A stretch of DNA of 64,000 bases, taken from positions 31,404,956 to 31,468,955 of the forward strand of contig CM049318.1 in NCBI GenBank assembly GCA_026874595.1. The letters run 5' to 3'. Source of the stretch: Sipunculus nudus (lineage: Eukaryota; Annelida; Sipuncula; Golfingiida; Sipunculidae). A program made the position numbers and the translations under genes. The notes beneath the pieces are model-generated. The model did no database searches. It was not told the origin of the DNA and saw nothing but the letters and a program-made list of their open reading frames with translations. Positions 1 through 10,477 of the stretch are shown in pieces (within the stretch, counting starts at the first letter, position 1; every line of letters starts with the position of its first letter).

Positions 1-58
1 GGTAGACACCTTTTATTTGTGTTTGTCACAACGTCTGTTGTGCCCCCCGAACAAAAGT

Positions 59-775
59 ATGACTCTTGAAACTATGCACCACACAACCGGTAGAAAGACC
101 CGCCTGTCTGCTACGGTTCCCGGAAGTGGAACACCAAACTCTAACAGTCGTGTCACAGATTACGTGTTGAACACGCTGCACCTCGAATCAGATGGAATCC
201 TTCTTTACTGGTGCCTCGACAGTGGTTCGGATGTTCACGTGTTTTTCAACCTGGCGACGAGTGGTGATAAAACGGTCGTATTCCACGTCACAGGAAACAG
301 AGTTCTTGTACGGTCAACGGATCTCGACATGCAGTTCAAACGATGGTTGGGGTCAGATTCCGGACGGCACAGCACTTCAGACACCAGTGTTGACGTCGAG
401 ACGGACGCCACGTCAGTTTGTATTTGGCAGGCTGGAGACGAGCGCGTCTCGTTCATACGCGGGAAGGGAAAAGGGAAGCTGAACCGTTTCATGCGTGGGA
501 TGAAACAAACATTTCGCGGACAACGCGGAGGACCCGCCGGGCTGTTGACAGGGCCCTTGCCTGCGGATATCGTGATCGGAGTGTCGCCGTCGAACGCTGT
601 TAACGCCAGCATAACTCATCACCCGTGGGAAGACGTCACGAGTTACATTTTCCCCGACGCCGGTTCTATATCGATGAACTTGGGTCTACCAGGGACAGTG
701 AGAGCTGATCTGAACGACGTGTTGCGTGTTTGTTGCTGTATTTTTCATATCGTTCGTCAGCAAAGTTTACCGTGA
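59..775 (+). CDS. Unassigned viral protein, possibly 5' truncated by window edge
   Basis: I do not recognise this 239-residue product. The start at 59 is the first ATG, but the frame has no stop codon back to base 2, so the real gene may begin outside the window. The middle is Ser/Asp-rich, followed by a short basic Gly/Lys/Arg stretch and a basic QTFRGQRGG patch; the C-terminus is Cys-containing and moderately hydrophobic. No signal peptide or clear membrane segment is visible. An AATAAA lies 78 bases past the stop, which supports a real transcribed gene. It converges on the gB-like gene, with the two polyadenylation signals about 135 bases apart. Function unknown. Confidence 0.55.
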   Translation: MTLETMHHTTGRKTRLSATVPGSGTPNSNSRVTDYVLNTLHLESDGILLYWCLDSGSDVHVFFNLATSGDKTVVFHVTGNRVLVRSTDLDMQFKRWLGSDSGRHSTSDTSVDVETDATSVCIWQAGDERVSFIRGKGKGKLNRFMRGMKQTFRGQRGGPAGLLTGPLPADIVIGVSPSNAVNASITHHPWEDVTSYIFPDAGSISMNLGLPGTVRADLNDVLRVCCCIFHIVRQQSLP

Positions 776-852
776 ACACCCGACATTTTGTTATAGTTCA
801 CAGTTCGGATATATACGGATTCAGGCACATGTATATCACTTGTTTGTTTTTC

Positions 853-858
853 AATAAA
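853..858 (+). terminator. Polyadenylation signal for the 59-775 gene
   Basis: AATAAA 78 bases after the stop codon. The remaining 776-999 stretch is AT-rich with a G run near 921-930 and holds no gene. Confidence 0.5.
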
Positions 859-993
859 CGACAACAACTGACACGTTTTCTTGTTACTTTTATTGATCAT
901 TATACAATGGTGGAAAGAAGGGGGGGGGGGGTCCATTTCTTGTACAGTTGCATACAAGACAACCCATAGGTCTATATAAGACGTATACAGTTT

Positions 994-999
994 TTTATT
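994..999 (-). terminator. Polyadenylation signal for gB-like gene
   Basis: On the minus strand AATAAA directly follows the TAA stop at 1002-1000. Such tight stop/poly(A) spacing is typical of compact herpesvirus genomes. Confidence 0.6.
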
Positions 1000-3558
1000 T
1001 TAATATACGCTAGGCCATATGGACAATTTGTCCCGTCTTGTCGATCTTTTATTCCATTTCTTGTCCCACATGTCCTTTTCAGCGTTCACAATGTTATCTT
1101 TTCCTGTTTTCCCCAGCAGACGGGTTTGCTCGCCTTTTCCCGTCGGTTCGTCTTCTCCCTCGGACGACGACGACGTAGAGGAGGAACTCGACGACGTGGA
1201 CGACCGACGGTCTCTGATAACAACCGTTGGCACCCCGCTTTTCCTGTCTCTGTACTTGACGTAGGCCCCGTGCCCCGCTTGCACGGTCAGGGCTGTCATT
1301 TGTCTTAGGAGTACAAAAAAGGCATAAACGCCACCGATACCCACCATTATCCCCAGTATAAAAGCGATCACCTTACCAGCAAGTGTACCGAGGAATCCCA
1401 AAATCCCAGAAAGGAGTTTACCGAAGAAATCCAACGCACCATTGAATACTGTGCCAACGGCGCTGCCGATGCCGTTGATTATGTCGGAAGCGATTTTCCC
1501 CAGGTCTGGGTCATTGCTGGAGTAAACCTGATACATGGCCATCGTCCAACGTAAATGGCGATCGAAAACGCGCATCTGGTTCGCGTTTTCCAGCATAGAC
1601 ATGAGATCGAGCTCGCCTTCGATTTCCTTGTCCGTGTAAGGGTTTTCCATGATGGGGACATCGGCCTCTATCGGTGGCAGGAAATCGGTGACGTCCCGCA
1701 GGGCGGGATCGACGTCATCCACTATGTAGCCGTAATTCATATCACGGATGTAATTTTCAGAAGGCAGGTCCGACAACACCGCAAATTCGGTTTCGGTCCC
1801 GTTTTCGTCCGGCAGGGTGATAAGAGTGTAGTTTTTGTACGTGAGCGGTACCTCGTTGATGTAAAAACGCAACATGTTCGGGTAGCGGCAGGATTCCGTG
1901 TACTTGGGCGGGATCACGATCCGTCCGTCATCCATGGCCTGGCCCCGCAGAGGTTCCATGTCCTTTATCCCGGTCATGTTGGCCGTCCTGTTGCCCCCGT
2001 CCTCCGGGTCATTGAAGTATATGAGAGGCCTGCTGTAGCACAACGATTTGCCCTCGCCGACCTCCAGACTGCGGGCAAGACGGAAGTCCGTTTCATTGAG
2101 GAACCTGCATCGGCTTATCTCGTAAACACTGCCGCGCGGTTTGGCATACACGTCCCGCCCTAAGTACACGGACAGCACAGACGACGGGTTGACAATTGCA
2201 AGAGAACGCGCCATGTTGTGGTCGTAATAACTCTGAGCGCACCAAGTGTCCAGGCGCTGACGCTGTTGCGAGTTCATCCAGTCCACAATCTTCCCAGACA
2301 CAAAATACCTCACGTTTTCCATTATTTCGTTGGTCATCAGCAGCAGTTCCGACCTGGTTGCGTGGTCAAGACTACGTCTTCGGCGGGAAATGTAATGCGT
2401 GCAGTTTAACGCGGCAGCCCCGTGAGCGTCGGCGTGCTGCTTCCTCTTGTACTCCTCACACAAGTGGTCATGGTTTACTACGCTTACATTCAGGTGTACC
2501 GTGGAATGGTTGAGATGGTTTTCGATTGCAGAAACAGGAACAATGTCAGGTATCCAAGCGACGATCCCGTAATAGGTGTCCCAGTACATTTCCGTGTAGT
2601 TCATTATACTCAGCCTCTTTGACACGCAGTAGGGATGATCGATGGCACTGAGACTAGGTATCATATGTTTCTGTCGGTCAAATGTAAGCATTTGTTTGGC
2701 GTCCTCCAGCACCAAGTAGAAGCGCCCGTTGCCGTCACCCAGCTTAACCTTGGTTACGTTATGGTGTATTTCTGCCAGTACATAACCGCATGACATCGCC
2801 GGTTCCACTTTGTGCCAAACGATGACCCATTCGTCAGTGGTTATGTGACTGCCGAGTTCAAACGATCTGGCTCCCGTGCTCGACAGGTTCTGAGCCATGC
2901 CCAGCGACGTGTGCACAACCTGATACGGGGGAGAAGCGACAACATACACTTCTTTCATGATACAGTTGTGAGTGTACGTTTCCGGATCGTACCCGAACGC
3001 GAACCAATTATACTTCACACTGACAGGTATGTTGCTGGAATACGTGACGTATCCGTCGTGGCTCATGCTGACATAATACAACATGTGCGTCTTGCCGTCG
3101 ATCGTGCAGTCCCTTGTTGAGCGCCATTTCCGACACTCTTCTGCCGAGGGAGGCGCAATCGGGCGGTCCCATTTGTCAGTTATAAATTTGTGACCAAACC
3201 AACCCGTGTACGTTTTTCTGTACGATACGAACCACTGGCAGGCCATGGCGTCGGTCCTGGTAGCTTGAATATTCCTCTTGAAAGTGATAACCGTCCCGGT
3301 TTCGTGGTGGTCCTGTGCATGGTCAGCTGCATGGGGGCATCTGGGGTGAGGAGCGAAATGTACATATTTGGACGGCGTCCGCGGGTCACAGAACCGCAGT
3401 CTGTTCAAACGTTCGTTCCCTTTCAGGTCCGCGTACGCACGTTGCGAGGTGTTAAGCCTAGTTATGTCGATGGCCGAAGAAGTGACGGCGCCTGACATTT
3501 GCTGGAAAACAGTCACTGCGAAGCAAACACGCAGCACCCAAGACAATATTCCACACAT
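1000..3558 (-). CDS. gB: Glycoprotein B-like class III membrane fusion protein
   Basis: An 852-residue type I membrane protein with the layout of herpesvirus glycoprotein B, the conserved fusogen of the virion envelope. The ATG at 3558 starts a hydrophobic signal peptide (residues 1 to about 20); a GTG 11 codons upstream is less likely. The long ectodomain carries many N-x-S/T sites and scattered cysteines. A furin-type RRRR-S site lies at residues 392-395, close to the mid-protein position of the cleavage site in many gB proteins. A Gly-rich hydrophobic membrane-proximal stretch (about 690-727) precedes a transmembrane segment (about 728-753). The tail of about 99 residues has a poly-Ser/acidic cluster and a TRLLGK dileucine-like motif, both known as sorting signals in herpesvirus gB tails. 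Seen: architecture and motifs. Inferred: orthology, because overall identity to known gB is not obvious by eye. Reading frame intact. Confidence 0.75.
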   Translation of the reverse strand: MCGILSWVLRVCFAVTVFQQMSGAVTSSAIDITRLNTSQRAYADLKGNERLNRLRFCDPRTPSKYVHFAPHPRCPHAADHAQDHHETGTVITFKRNIQATRTDAMACQWFVSYRKTYTGWFGHKFITDKWDRPIAPPSAEECRKWRSTRDCTIDGKTHMLYYVSMSHDGYVTYSSNIPVSVKYNWFAFGYDPETYTHNCIMKEVYVVASPPYQVVHTSLGMAQNLSSTGARSFELGSHITTDEWVIVWHKVEPAMSCGYVLAEIHHNVTKVKLGDGNGRFYLVLEDAKQMLTFDRQKHMIPSLSAIDHPYCVSKRLSIMNYTEMYWDTYYGIVAWIPDIVPVSAIENHLNHSTVHLNVSVVNHDHLCEEYKRKQHADAHGAAALNCTHYISRRRRSLDHATRSELLLMTNEIMENVRYFVSGKIVDWMNSQQRQRLDTWCAQSYYDHNMARSLAIVNPSSVLSVYLGRDVYAKPRGSVYEISRCRFLNETDFRLARSLEVGEGKSLCYSRPLIYFNDPEDGGNRTANMTGIKDMEPLRGQAMDDGRIVIPPKYTESCRYPNMLRFYINEVPLTYKNYTLITLPDENGTETEFAVLSDLPSENYIRDMNYGYIVDDVDPALRDVTDFLPPIEADVPIMENPYTDKEIEGELDLMSMLENANQMRVFDRHLRWTMAMYQVYSSNDPDLGKIASDIINGIGSAVGTVFNGALDFFGKLLSGILGFLGTLAGKVIAFILGIMVGIGGVYAFFVLLRQMTALTVQAGHGAYVKYRDRKSGVPTVVIRDRRSSTSSSSSSTSSSSEGEDEPTGKGEQTRLLGKTGKDNIVNAEKDMWDKKWNKRSTRRDKLSIWPSVY

Positions 3559-3733
3559 GGCCACAGACGTTGACGTTTCCGATGAACACACATGTGACGT
3601 CTACGCTAGACAACAAAACGGTGATAATACACGAACCGATCGACAAAGCATGAAAACGTGCTATGGGGGTCAATATAGTACATGTGGTCCGTGACAAATA
3701 CTGACAAAAGAACACCGCATGTTTGTGCGTGAA

Positions 3734-4525
3734 TCACTGGCGCGGACAAGAAATGTACGCCACAGTTTGTAATCCCTGCAGAAGCGGCAGACTGGTTTCG
3801 AGTCTCCTGCACAATGTGCAACCGCAACCCCGCCACTCCCGTTGCCCCAGGAAAAGGGCCATGCAAATAGACCTCGGGGTCACGTTGTTCCGGACATATT
3901 CATCTACCTCGTAATTGTCAAGTGTGCTGTAAGGAGTAGGTAAATTCGCGCCAATCCCTGACGTCGCAACCACTCTCCGCATCAACTGGAAGCAATGCTG
4001 GCACCACATTTGACAGAATGCCACCCAAATCAGGATTCCTGGTTCAAATGTTGTGACCTGCCCTTCTTCACCTGGCTCTTCGGGTAACCTCTCTGCAATA
4101 GCTGAACATATCGACCACATGTCTTTTGCCATTGTGCTCGACAGAGAGAGATCGATTACGTCCAAGTATCTCCACAGAGACATCTGACGGCCGTGCGTCT
4201 CGAAAAATGTTGCAATATTCCCATCGGCTTCCGACATGCACTTTTCGTAACGCATAATCATCTCTTCATCGTCCATGTCAGACGACGATGACGACGAATC
4301 CTCCTCATTTTCTTGTAGTTCTCCCCCACTGTCATCCTCATCTCCGGATCCCAGTACAGGCCAGCCACAAGGGTCATCGGCGACACCGTCCCGGGGATTG
4401 TTGTTCTCTTCCCTTTCTCCCGACCCGCCTTCCTCATCAGAACGATGAACGTCTTCATTTGGTAATGACATATCGTCCGCTAGGTACCCTGCTGTACCAA
4501 GTGTAACCCCTTGTATGTCAGACAT
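3734..4525 (-). CDS. Acidic, Cys-containing unassigned viral protein
   Basis: A 263-residue protein I cannot assign. Residues about 20-100 are strongly acidic with a run of six serines before D-M-D-D-E-E, a typical casein-kinase-2 substrate composition found in many tegument and regulatory proteins. The C-terminal half looks folded and has two Cys clusters that could bind metal: CQMWCQHC near residue 180 and GCGCTLCRR near residue 240. It starts at a clean ATG and lies between the gB-like and ICP8-like genes in the same orientation. Upstream on the minus strand are TATATATA-rich bases near 4585-4600 that could be its promoter. Function unknown. Confidence 0.55.
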   Translation of the reverse strand: MSDIQGVTLGTAGYLADDMSLPNEDVHRSDEEGGSGEREENNNPRDGVADDPCGWPVLGSGDEDDSGGELQENEEDSSSSSSDMDDEEMIMRYEKCMSEADGNIATFFETHGRQMSLWRYLDVIDLSLSSTMAKDMWSICSAIAERLPEEPGEEGQVTTFEPGILIWVAFCQMWCQHCFQLMRRVVATSGIGANLPTPYSTLDNYEVDEYVRNNVTPRSICMALFLGQREWRGCGCTLCRRLETSLPLLQGLQTVAYISCPRQ

Positions 4526-4818
4526 AGCAAATGAACCAAACTGTCACCAGTGCGGCTGTTATAAAGTCGCAGTTACGACACAAATATATATATATACCGA
4601 CGTGCACACAGGGTTTACAACGAAACATGTGATATATCATTCAAATAGCAACATTCCAACCACGCATGCACAGGACCGACTGGACCATACAACACACAGA
4701 CGATGCACACAACAGAAAACACAAACACGTATAAAAGCAATATAGTTTTTAATATGATATACCATAGCAAAAAAAAAAGGTGCGCGACCTATATCCAAGG
4801 ACACAATCATGTGATTCA

Positions 4819-7800
4819 TTAATCGGTAGAAACCCGCCTGCGTTTCGGGTCCGGCTCGCCGGTAGGCATGAGAAAACGGAGAGCGGATGACAAATCGTTT
4901 TCGTCCATGCAGACGTAAGGGAAACGGGTACAAAAGTCATCGACGCACCTGAACGTCTCTGCATCCAAGCTGCTTTTCGGCAGCTGTTCGATGTCCACTC
5001 CGCTGTTTCCTAAACGTGTGGATATTATCTGGTACAACAGACCAGCCACTTTCTCGACAGGAACGTCAGGGTCCTCACACATGTCGTCCAAACACGTTTC
5101 GAGGTCTTGGATGCTTCCTGTCCTGCCGGCTGCGTCCATGCCGTGTAGCACACTGCGTGCAGCGTGGTGCACCTGCATGCGTTGAGAGAACGGCTCCGTG
5201 CTAACCCCCAGAAAGAGCGGGTATTGCCGTTTATCGTCAGCATCTTGTTTTCCCGCACGCGGCCAGTTCATCGACTTGAGCGCGCCTGTATACAGTGCTG
5301 AGAGCTCAGTCTCGTTCACACCCATCAACATCCGGTGACGGACCACAAGATGGTTTTGCAGAACATAAAAATTCGGCCTCATACACGCCACCGTGACCTT
5401 GTAGCGCAAAGAACTAGCTTCGTTCAGGCAGGACACGCCGTCCTTCACCATCACGAGACCGGCATCACGGAAGACGGGCATCTGCGCTTCACCAGACTCG
5501 CTCTTTGGGTTGTTAAAGGTGACGCCACCCCATCCAGCTTGCACCCAAACGGGTAAAATGGCGTTTTCCTTCTGGTGTGCATCGGATAGCTGGCTCATGT
5601 GACAGAACAGCTGAGACTGGAGGAGGAAAGACGTGAATTCCTTGGAACCGCTGACATGTCTCCCGCCGCGCAGCGGGCTGGTCTCGACCAGCTGCACCAA
5701 ACGCACCAGAGCATGCACGTCCGCTTGCCGCAGGTGCACCCCAGATTCCTCAGCATCCAACGCGAGTTCACGCAAGGTCTTTGCCTGGATCATCTTTTTA
5801 AGTGAAGGGTGGTAACAACTCTGTATGATCTGGACGATCCATCCTTGCGTGTCACGAGACAGAGGTTTCGTGAAGACGGACAGACCGCTCACCCACCCCC
5901 ACCCCGTTCCACGAAACCTCTCCTCTTCATTTTCGTGGTTGCCGATGATGTAGTCGTACGATGAATTCCGGACAACGCTTGTCACATCTGCCGCAACAGC
6001 CGGTGGAATTGCTTCATCCTCGACTGCATCTTCTGATAAACCAGACACCCGCGGAGTTACGGTGAAGTCACCCTGTTCCTGATATATGTCGGCAGCACTG
6101 ACACCCGCACTGCGCGACTCCATGATCGAGGCACGTATGGAACCGTGCGTTTCAGCAAACGGGGCATCAACGCTTCCCTGCGGGCGCTGCCATCCTTTCT
6201 TGTTTGCGGCAGATTTATCTTTGTACCACGTGGTGGTGTTCATTTTACAGTATGCGTCTTGGACCTTGTACCAGACGCAATCCTTCGAACAGTGTTCGTG
6301 TGCCAGAACCCTCCCCTGATCGTGCAGGGAAGGTACACTCGCGCTCCTGACAACGTACGGCTTGTACGAGAACAACGGTTTGTCGAGCATCAACGGTGAA
6401 TGCAAAAGCGTCAGTTGCACCTGCTGGTACGTAGCAGCTGCGCTCTGCAGCCGCTTGAATACGTCTGCTTGCGCCATGTTAGAAGCCAGCAAGCACTGGT
6501 GCAGCAGTGTGCACTGGTGCATCTTCCACACAGCTGCACCCTGGTAGGCCAACATCTCGCCCGACAACGTGATGGCCAGTTCAGACCGCAGTTTCTCTAC
6601 ATCTGTCGCCCCCGCCTTCCTGTTAGCTGTTCTCTCGGCGGCGAGGTTCGCGAAGCGTTTGGCTTCCAACGTCACGCTCGCGACTGTATCAGTCACACAC
6701 GAGAACATTTTGCAAACGCTCGTGACATCCAAAGGCGTACTGTCGTGCTTCTTTCGCAGCTGCGAGTCGGGTTTTGTAATGAAACAACCGGCGAGCGCGT
6801 CAATGAAGGACGTGTGTAGACGTCCCGCGTGGGGCTGCACGATCATATCCAGTTCCGGCGGTATTTCTTTTAGCACGCGTGCCAACACACCCGACGGTGC
6901 TTCTTGCGACTCTCTCCTTCTGCTGTCAGATTCTTTTCTCTGGACAAAGGACGATTTCTCAACATTGCCCGTGAAATGGGGTCCTTTGCACAGCACGTGC
7001 AACCCAGGTACGCATAGCCCGTCGTGAGCTGTCCCCCGCTTTTCGAGGATCTGCCTGACGGGGCGTGGGAACCACACACAGGGGCAGTTTTCCGGTCCCC
7101 TGTCCAAACTGACCCCGTCCTTGTGGCATTTGTGACACATACGTGTATTAATCGCTTTTTTCACATCGCTCAAGTCAGCGTCCCAGGGCACCCCTTCCGC
7201 CAGAGTTTCGAACGAATCTAGCGACCTGGCCGTAACGTGGAGGTCCAACGAAAGGCCGACAAGCCTTTGGGCCAAGACGGTATTGCCGTGGCGGCCTGCC
7301 GAGTCCATGTGCGATTTGATGTTGCCCTGACGCTCCTGCTTATCGAACGGTAGTTCGAAAGGGTAGTTGTCGATGTCAAACGAAGCACGCCATTTCTGCG
7401 ACGTCCGTAGCTGGGCCTGCCTGTCTGTCAGTAAGAAAGACGTCATGTCCACGGCGGCTGAGTCCGTGGACTTCAGCAAACTGCACAGCAGTGAAGCCTC
7501 ATTCAACCTCAACGACATTGCTACGGCTTCAGCCAGGCAAGGTGACATTTGGCGTTCCACGTGACCTGGCATCATGCGCTCCAGTTCTGCTGTACACTTC
7601 TCTGGGTTACCGAAAGGTGTGGCCTCCGCCTGTCGCACGAGGGAAGAGTGCACGTCCTCATCGCATGGCCAGTTTTTGAATTCGACAGTATCCGCGAACC
7701 GGCAACTGGTGTTCTGGGTGAGCGTGAGATACACCAGCAGAGCAACCAAAGGGGCGGTTTCTTCAGATATCTGCCGCCGTTTGTCACATGCCTGTTGGTT

Positions 7801-8790
7801 TTGGTACGGGGATGAGAAACCTGGAGGTAGATCCACCTGCCGGTGCACTGGTGTGTCGAGCATGTAAACAACCACGTCTGCCAAGTACGGTTTGATATGT
7901 AGGTTGTGCATCAGGCCCCTGACGATGCTCCACATCAGCTGGCTGAGCACGGGTGACACGACCAGAAGGTTTTCAATGGGCTCTTCCGTCGGGGAATTCC
8001 TGTCGTCCTGCAGGACGTCCGCAAGCAACTGCTTCCGTTGCGGCCGTCGCTTCGGAGCAGAACGGCGTGTAGCGTAGGCCAGCGTAGCGTCCCACAAATC
8101 CACGGTGACCGCGTTTAGGTTTTCATGCAGGGATACGTCACGCCTGACAGAGTCCCGCACGAGGAACATGCAACCGTGCATGAGTGCGCTGATATGCGCC
8201 CACGTAAACGTTCCAAAGATGAAAAAATCTTTCGCCTCCAGTGGCGGTCCTTCACTCTTCACAACGCTCATGATCCGCTGCACAGTCAGGGAGTGCAGGT
8301 CCTTGCCATTGTCCACCAGGTCGGCAGACGTGTATTTCTGCGGAACCGGAAAAAAATCGCTTTTCTCACAACCTTCCCAGGCGGGGGTTGTGGTCTGCAG
8401 CATGTCATCGATCACCTGCCTCACGTTCTTCATTTGTCTCATCGGGTTGTCATGCTCGTGTAGACGCGGGTCATCGTACCCGTGCAGGAGGAACAAGAAC
8501 GGATACCTGCCGGCACTGTTGACTTCACCGTCCGGTGTCTCCACGAAACCTTTCCAGGGCAGATCACTTTCCACGGTCAGCCCCCTCACGACAGGTAACC
8601 AACCACCGGGTTCCCCTTCGCATTGCGCCAACAGCTGTTTAACTATGATGCCTCCTGCGACGTCAAGCGAGAGCAAATCGTCCCTCTTGACCACATACAA
8701 ACGGGCAGGCGTGATATCCCCCAGATCGCCGGTCTCGCAAAGACTGGTGTAGTCTCTCTCGTCTGGTTTACTACCACCCGACCTGTGCAT
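4819..8790 (-). CDS. UL29: Single-stranded DNA-binding protein, ICP8/UL29-like
   Basis: A 1323-residue intact frame. The evidence for the herpesvirus ssDNA-binding replication protein: near the N-terminus the segment V-R-G-L-T-V-E-S (residues 68-75), followed about 20 residues later by FLFLLHGY, matches a conserved N-terminal block of that family. A mid-protein metal-binding candidate (C552-x2-C555-x13-C569-x-C571) sits where the family has its zinc loop. The extreme C-terminus has a basic nuclear signal (PKRRR, residues 1315-1319), the usual place in ICP8. The family coats unwound DNA in nuclear replication compartments and works with the helicase-primase, polymerase and scaffolded replication foci; here a helicase gene lies 4 kb away. 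Length is slightly above the usual 1100-1200. The alternative, major capsid protein, fits the length but not the zinc motif and nuclear signal. A TATA box lies about 90 bases upstream. Confidence 0.72.
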   Translation of the reverse strand: MHRSGGSKPDERDYTSLCETGDLGDITPARLYVVKRDDLLSLDVAGGIIVKQLLAQCEGEPGGWLPVVRGLTVESDLPWKGFVETPDGEVNSAGRYPFLFLLHGYDDPRLHEHDNPMRQMKNVRQVIDDMLQTTTPAWEGCEKSDFFPVPQKYTSADLVDNGKDLHSLTVQRIMSVVKSEGPPLEAKDFFIFGTFTWAHISALMHGCMFLVRDSVRRDVSLHENLNAVTVDLWDATLAYATRRSAPKRRPQRKQLLADVLQDDRNSPTEEPIENLLVVSPVLSQLMWSIVRGLMHNLHIKPYLADVVVYMLDTPVHRQVDLPPGFSSPYQNQQACDKRRQISEETAPLVALLVYLTLTQNTSCRFADTVEFKNWPCDEDVHSSLVRQAEATPFGNPEKCTAELERMMPGHVERQMSPCLAEAVAMSLRLNEASLLCSLLKSTDSAAVDMTSFLLTDRQAQLRTSQKWRASFDIDNYPFELPFDKQERQGNIKSHMDSAGRHGNTVLAQRLVGLSLDLHVTARSLDSFETLAEGVPWDADLSDVKKAINTRMCHKCHKDGVSLDRGPENCPCVWFPRPVRQILEKRGTAHDGLCVPGLHVLCKGPHFTGNVEKSSFVQRKESDSRRRESQEAPSGVLARVLKEIPPELDMIVQPHAGRLHTSFIDALAGCFITKPDSQLRKKHDSTPLDVTSVCKMFSCVTDTVASVTLEAKRFANLAAERTANRKAGATDVEKLRSELAITLSGEMLAYQGAAVWKMHQCTLLHQCLLASNMAQADVFKRLQSAAATYQQVQLTLLHSPLMLDKPLFSYKPYVVRSASVPSLHDQGRVLAHEHCSKDCVWYKVQDAYCKMNTTTWYKDKSAANKKGWQRPQGSVDAPFAETHGSIRASIMESRSAGVSAADIYQEQGDFTVTPRVSGLSEDAVEDEAIPPAVAADVTSVVRNSSYDYIIGNHENEEERFRGTGWGWVSGLSVFTKPLSRDTQGWIVQIIQSCYHPSLKKMIQAKTLRELALDAEESGVHLRQADVHALVRLVQLVETSPLRGGRHVSGSKEFTSFLLQSQLFCHMSQLSDAHQKENAILPVWVQAGWGGVTFNNPKSESGEAQMPVFRDAGLVMVKDGVSCLNEASSLRYKVTVACMRPNFYVLQNHLVVRHRMLMGVNETELSALYTGALKSMNWPRAGKQDADDKRQYPLFLGVSTEPFSQRMQVHHAARSVLHGMDAAGRTGSIQDLETCLDDMCEDPDVPVEKVAGLLYQIISTRLGNSGVDIEQLPKSSLDAETFRCVDDFCTRFPYVCMDENDLSSALRFLMPTGEPDPKRRRVSTD

Positions 8791-8878
8791 GTTTGAACCG
8801 TATGTCTACGCTTCTGGTCGAAACAACTGTCAAGTCCTGCAAATGCGAGCACAATAAGCGAAACGCAGTCGGTGCGCG

Positions 8879-8886
8879 CTTTTATA
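8879..8886 (-). promoter_or_regulatory. TATA box of ICP8-like gene in divergent intergenic region
   Basis: TATAAAAG on the minus strand about 90 bases before the ATG at 8790. The 310-base gap 8791-9100 separates two divergent genes and probably carries promoters for both; no clear TATA box was seen for the plus-strand gene. Confidence 0.6.
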
Positions 8887-9100
8887 AGGAGGTCTGGCGT
8901 CAAACCGTTTCCTACTGCTGCACGATATGCTGTGGCAACCACGTGACAAGGCAGCTTTACAAAAAATGAGTTCGGCGTGTGAAACACACAAGTGATAGAG
9001 TGTGGAGCGACTTCTGGAACTCATACCATCAGAAGACCCCGACTAGACAGGGTATGATTACGTGGTACAACACCGCACACACACAAATATACACCGAGCC

Positions 9101-10477
9101 ATGCAAAAGGATATCCGTTCACACATCAAACAAGTGGCAGAGCACGTGGATTCATGGTTCAGGAAAACACGTCAGCTACACGGGGAAAATAAGGACGGCC
9201 ATCCCGTGGATTGGTGGTACACAACAGTCGCCCCAGCCTTACAGGAATTCGTTAAGTCTCACAAGGAATGGGAACAATGCATCTTACAGCTGACCAGGCA
9301 GACCAGAAGGGCGAAGAGGACGAGGGGCGGGGACAATCACAGTGCCGCAAAGAACGGCGAACCAAACACGGTTAACGACCCAGCATCAAACGCTGGGGAT
9401 AACGGCCATCACACAACACACGGGGCCCAACCAGAACTGAAGCAGCTGGCCACACATTTGCTCGAACACTACGTGGACGTTCACGGTCAAGACACGGTCA
9501 GCGTCTCGTGGGACCGGCATATCGCAAATGTAAGTACAGATGTGTTTTCTGGCACGTGGCTGGACGAGCTGGCGAGCATAATGGGTTTCACCTTGGCCCC
9601 CAACCGTAAAACGGGAAATATATTCAATACAGCAGAGTCAAGGATAAAGAACAACAAAGGGAATCCTTCGCTGAAACTGAAACAGTTACAGTTGCGAACG
9701 GTGGGAGTCCTCCTGTTGTTCGACGCCACCCTGGTGTCGTTGGCCTGCTCATACGTGCAAATCGGGCTCCCAGTGTTCGCAACTTTTGAGACTGTGTACC
9801 TATACGCAAGTATGTGGGCGTTACTGAGGGGAGCGCCGGCCGGAAACGTATCACGCGAAACAACGCATGTACTACGTGCTCTGGCGGTTATGCACTCCCA
9901 TTGTTCTAACAGAGACACCAGGTCGACTTTGGCTAAGGTTGTCGCGAGCGCTGCAGCGCGGCCCATCACTTCATCCCAATGCGACGGTACATGCGTGTTA
10001 AACGCGTGGGAGATGTGGACACACGCTTACCCTTGCCTGCTGATCACCGCAAAAACACGTACGGCACATGACCCTTGGCACCTGAATATAACACCATTCT
10101 CACGTGATCACACGCAAGTACTCGCCGGCGTAAAAACGGCCATCGACAGGCACATACACCAAACGTGCGCGGAACTAGCGGGTGTGTGCCCACGCGACAT
10201 AAACATAACCGAGACGGAAGGTGGAAAACACATCAGGGAAGGTACAAACACTGACCCGACACGTCAACACGCACAGACTGAGGCGGTGGAAAACAAACAC
10301 AGTCTGGAACTTTACACGTTGGGAGAACATTACATGTTTCCACGTTTGCATCCACTGGGCGAGATACGGGACACTGTGCAGATTTTTCGTGACAACAGAA
10401 CACAGAGCGCAGAAGCACGAGCCGAACGGGCAGTGTTCCCGCCGGCAAAGTTGCACCTGCCGATGCCTGAACATTAA
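9101..10477 (+). CDS. Unassigned viral protein with central hydrophobic region
   Basis: A 458-residue product; the ATG at 9101 is preferred over an in-frame GTG at 9062. Residues 1-65 are basic and helical, then a low-complexity Asn/Gly/His linker rich in short polar residues (about 75-115), then a folded region with a long hydrophobic segment (about 200-243) that could be a buried helix pair or membrane-associated. The C-terminal 90 residues are charged. It sits between the divergently transcribed ICP8-like gene and the capsid protease, so a capsid or replication role is possible, but no motif proves one. No poly(A) signal was seen directly after it. Confidence 0.55.
   Translation: MQKDIRSHIKQVAEHVDSWFRKTRQLHGENKDGHPVDWWYTTVAPALQEFVKSHKEWEQCILQLTRQTRRAKRTRGGDNHSAAKNGEPNTVNDPASNAGDNGHHTTHGAQPELKQLATHLLEHYVDVHGQDTVSVSWDRHIANVSTDVFSGTWLDELASIMGFTLAPNRKTGNIFNTAESRIKNNKGNPSLKLKQLQLRTVGVLLLFDATLVSLACSYVQIGLPVFATFETVYLYASMWALLRGAPAGNVSRETTHVLRALAVMHSHCSNRDTRSTLAKVVASAAARPITSSQCDGTCVLNAWEMWTHAYPCLLITAKTRTAHDPWHLNITPFSRDHTQVLAGVKTAIDRHIHQTCAELAGVCPRDINITETEGGKHIREGTNTDPTRQHAQTEAVENKHSLELYTLGEHYMFPRLHPLGEIRDTVQIFRDNRTQSAEARAERAVFPPAKLHLPMPEH

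Noticed and set aside
4819-8790. Major capsid protein assignment for the 1323-residue gene
   Set aside because: Length fits, but the N-terminal family block, zinc-type Cys cluster and C-terminal nuclear signal point to the ssDNA-binding protein.
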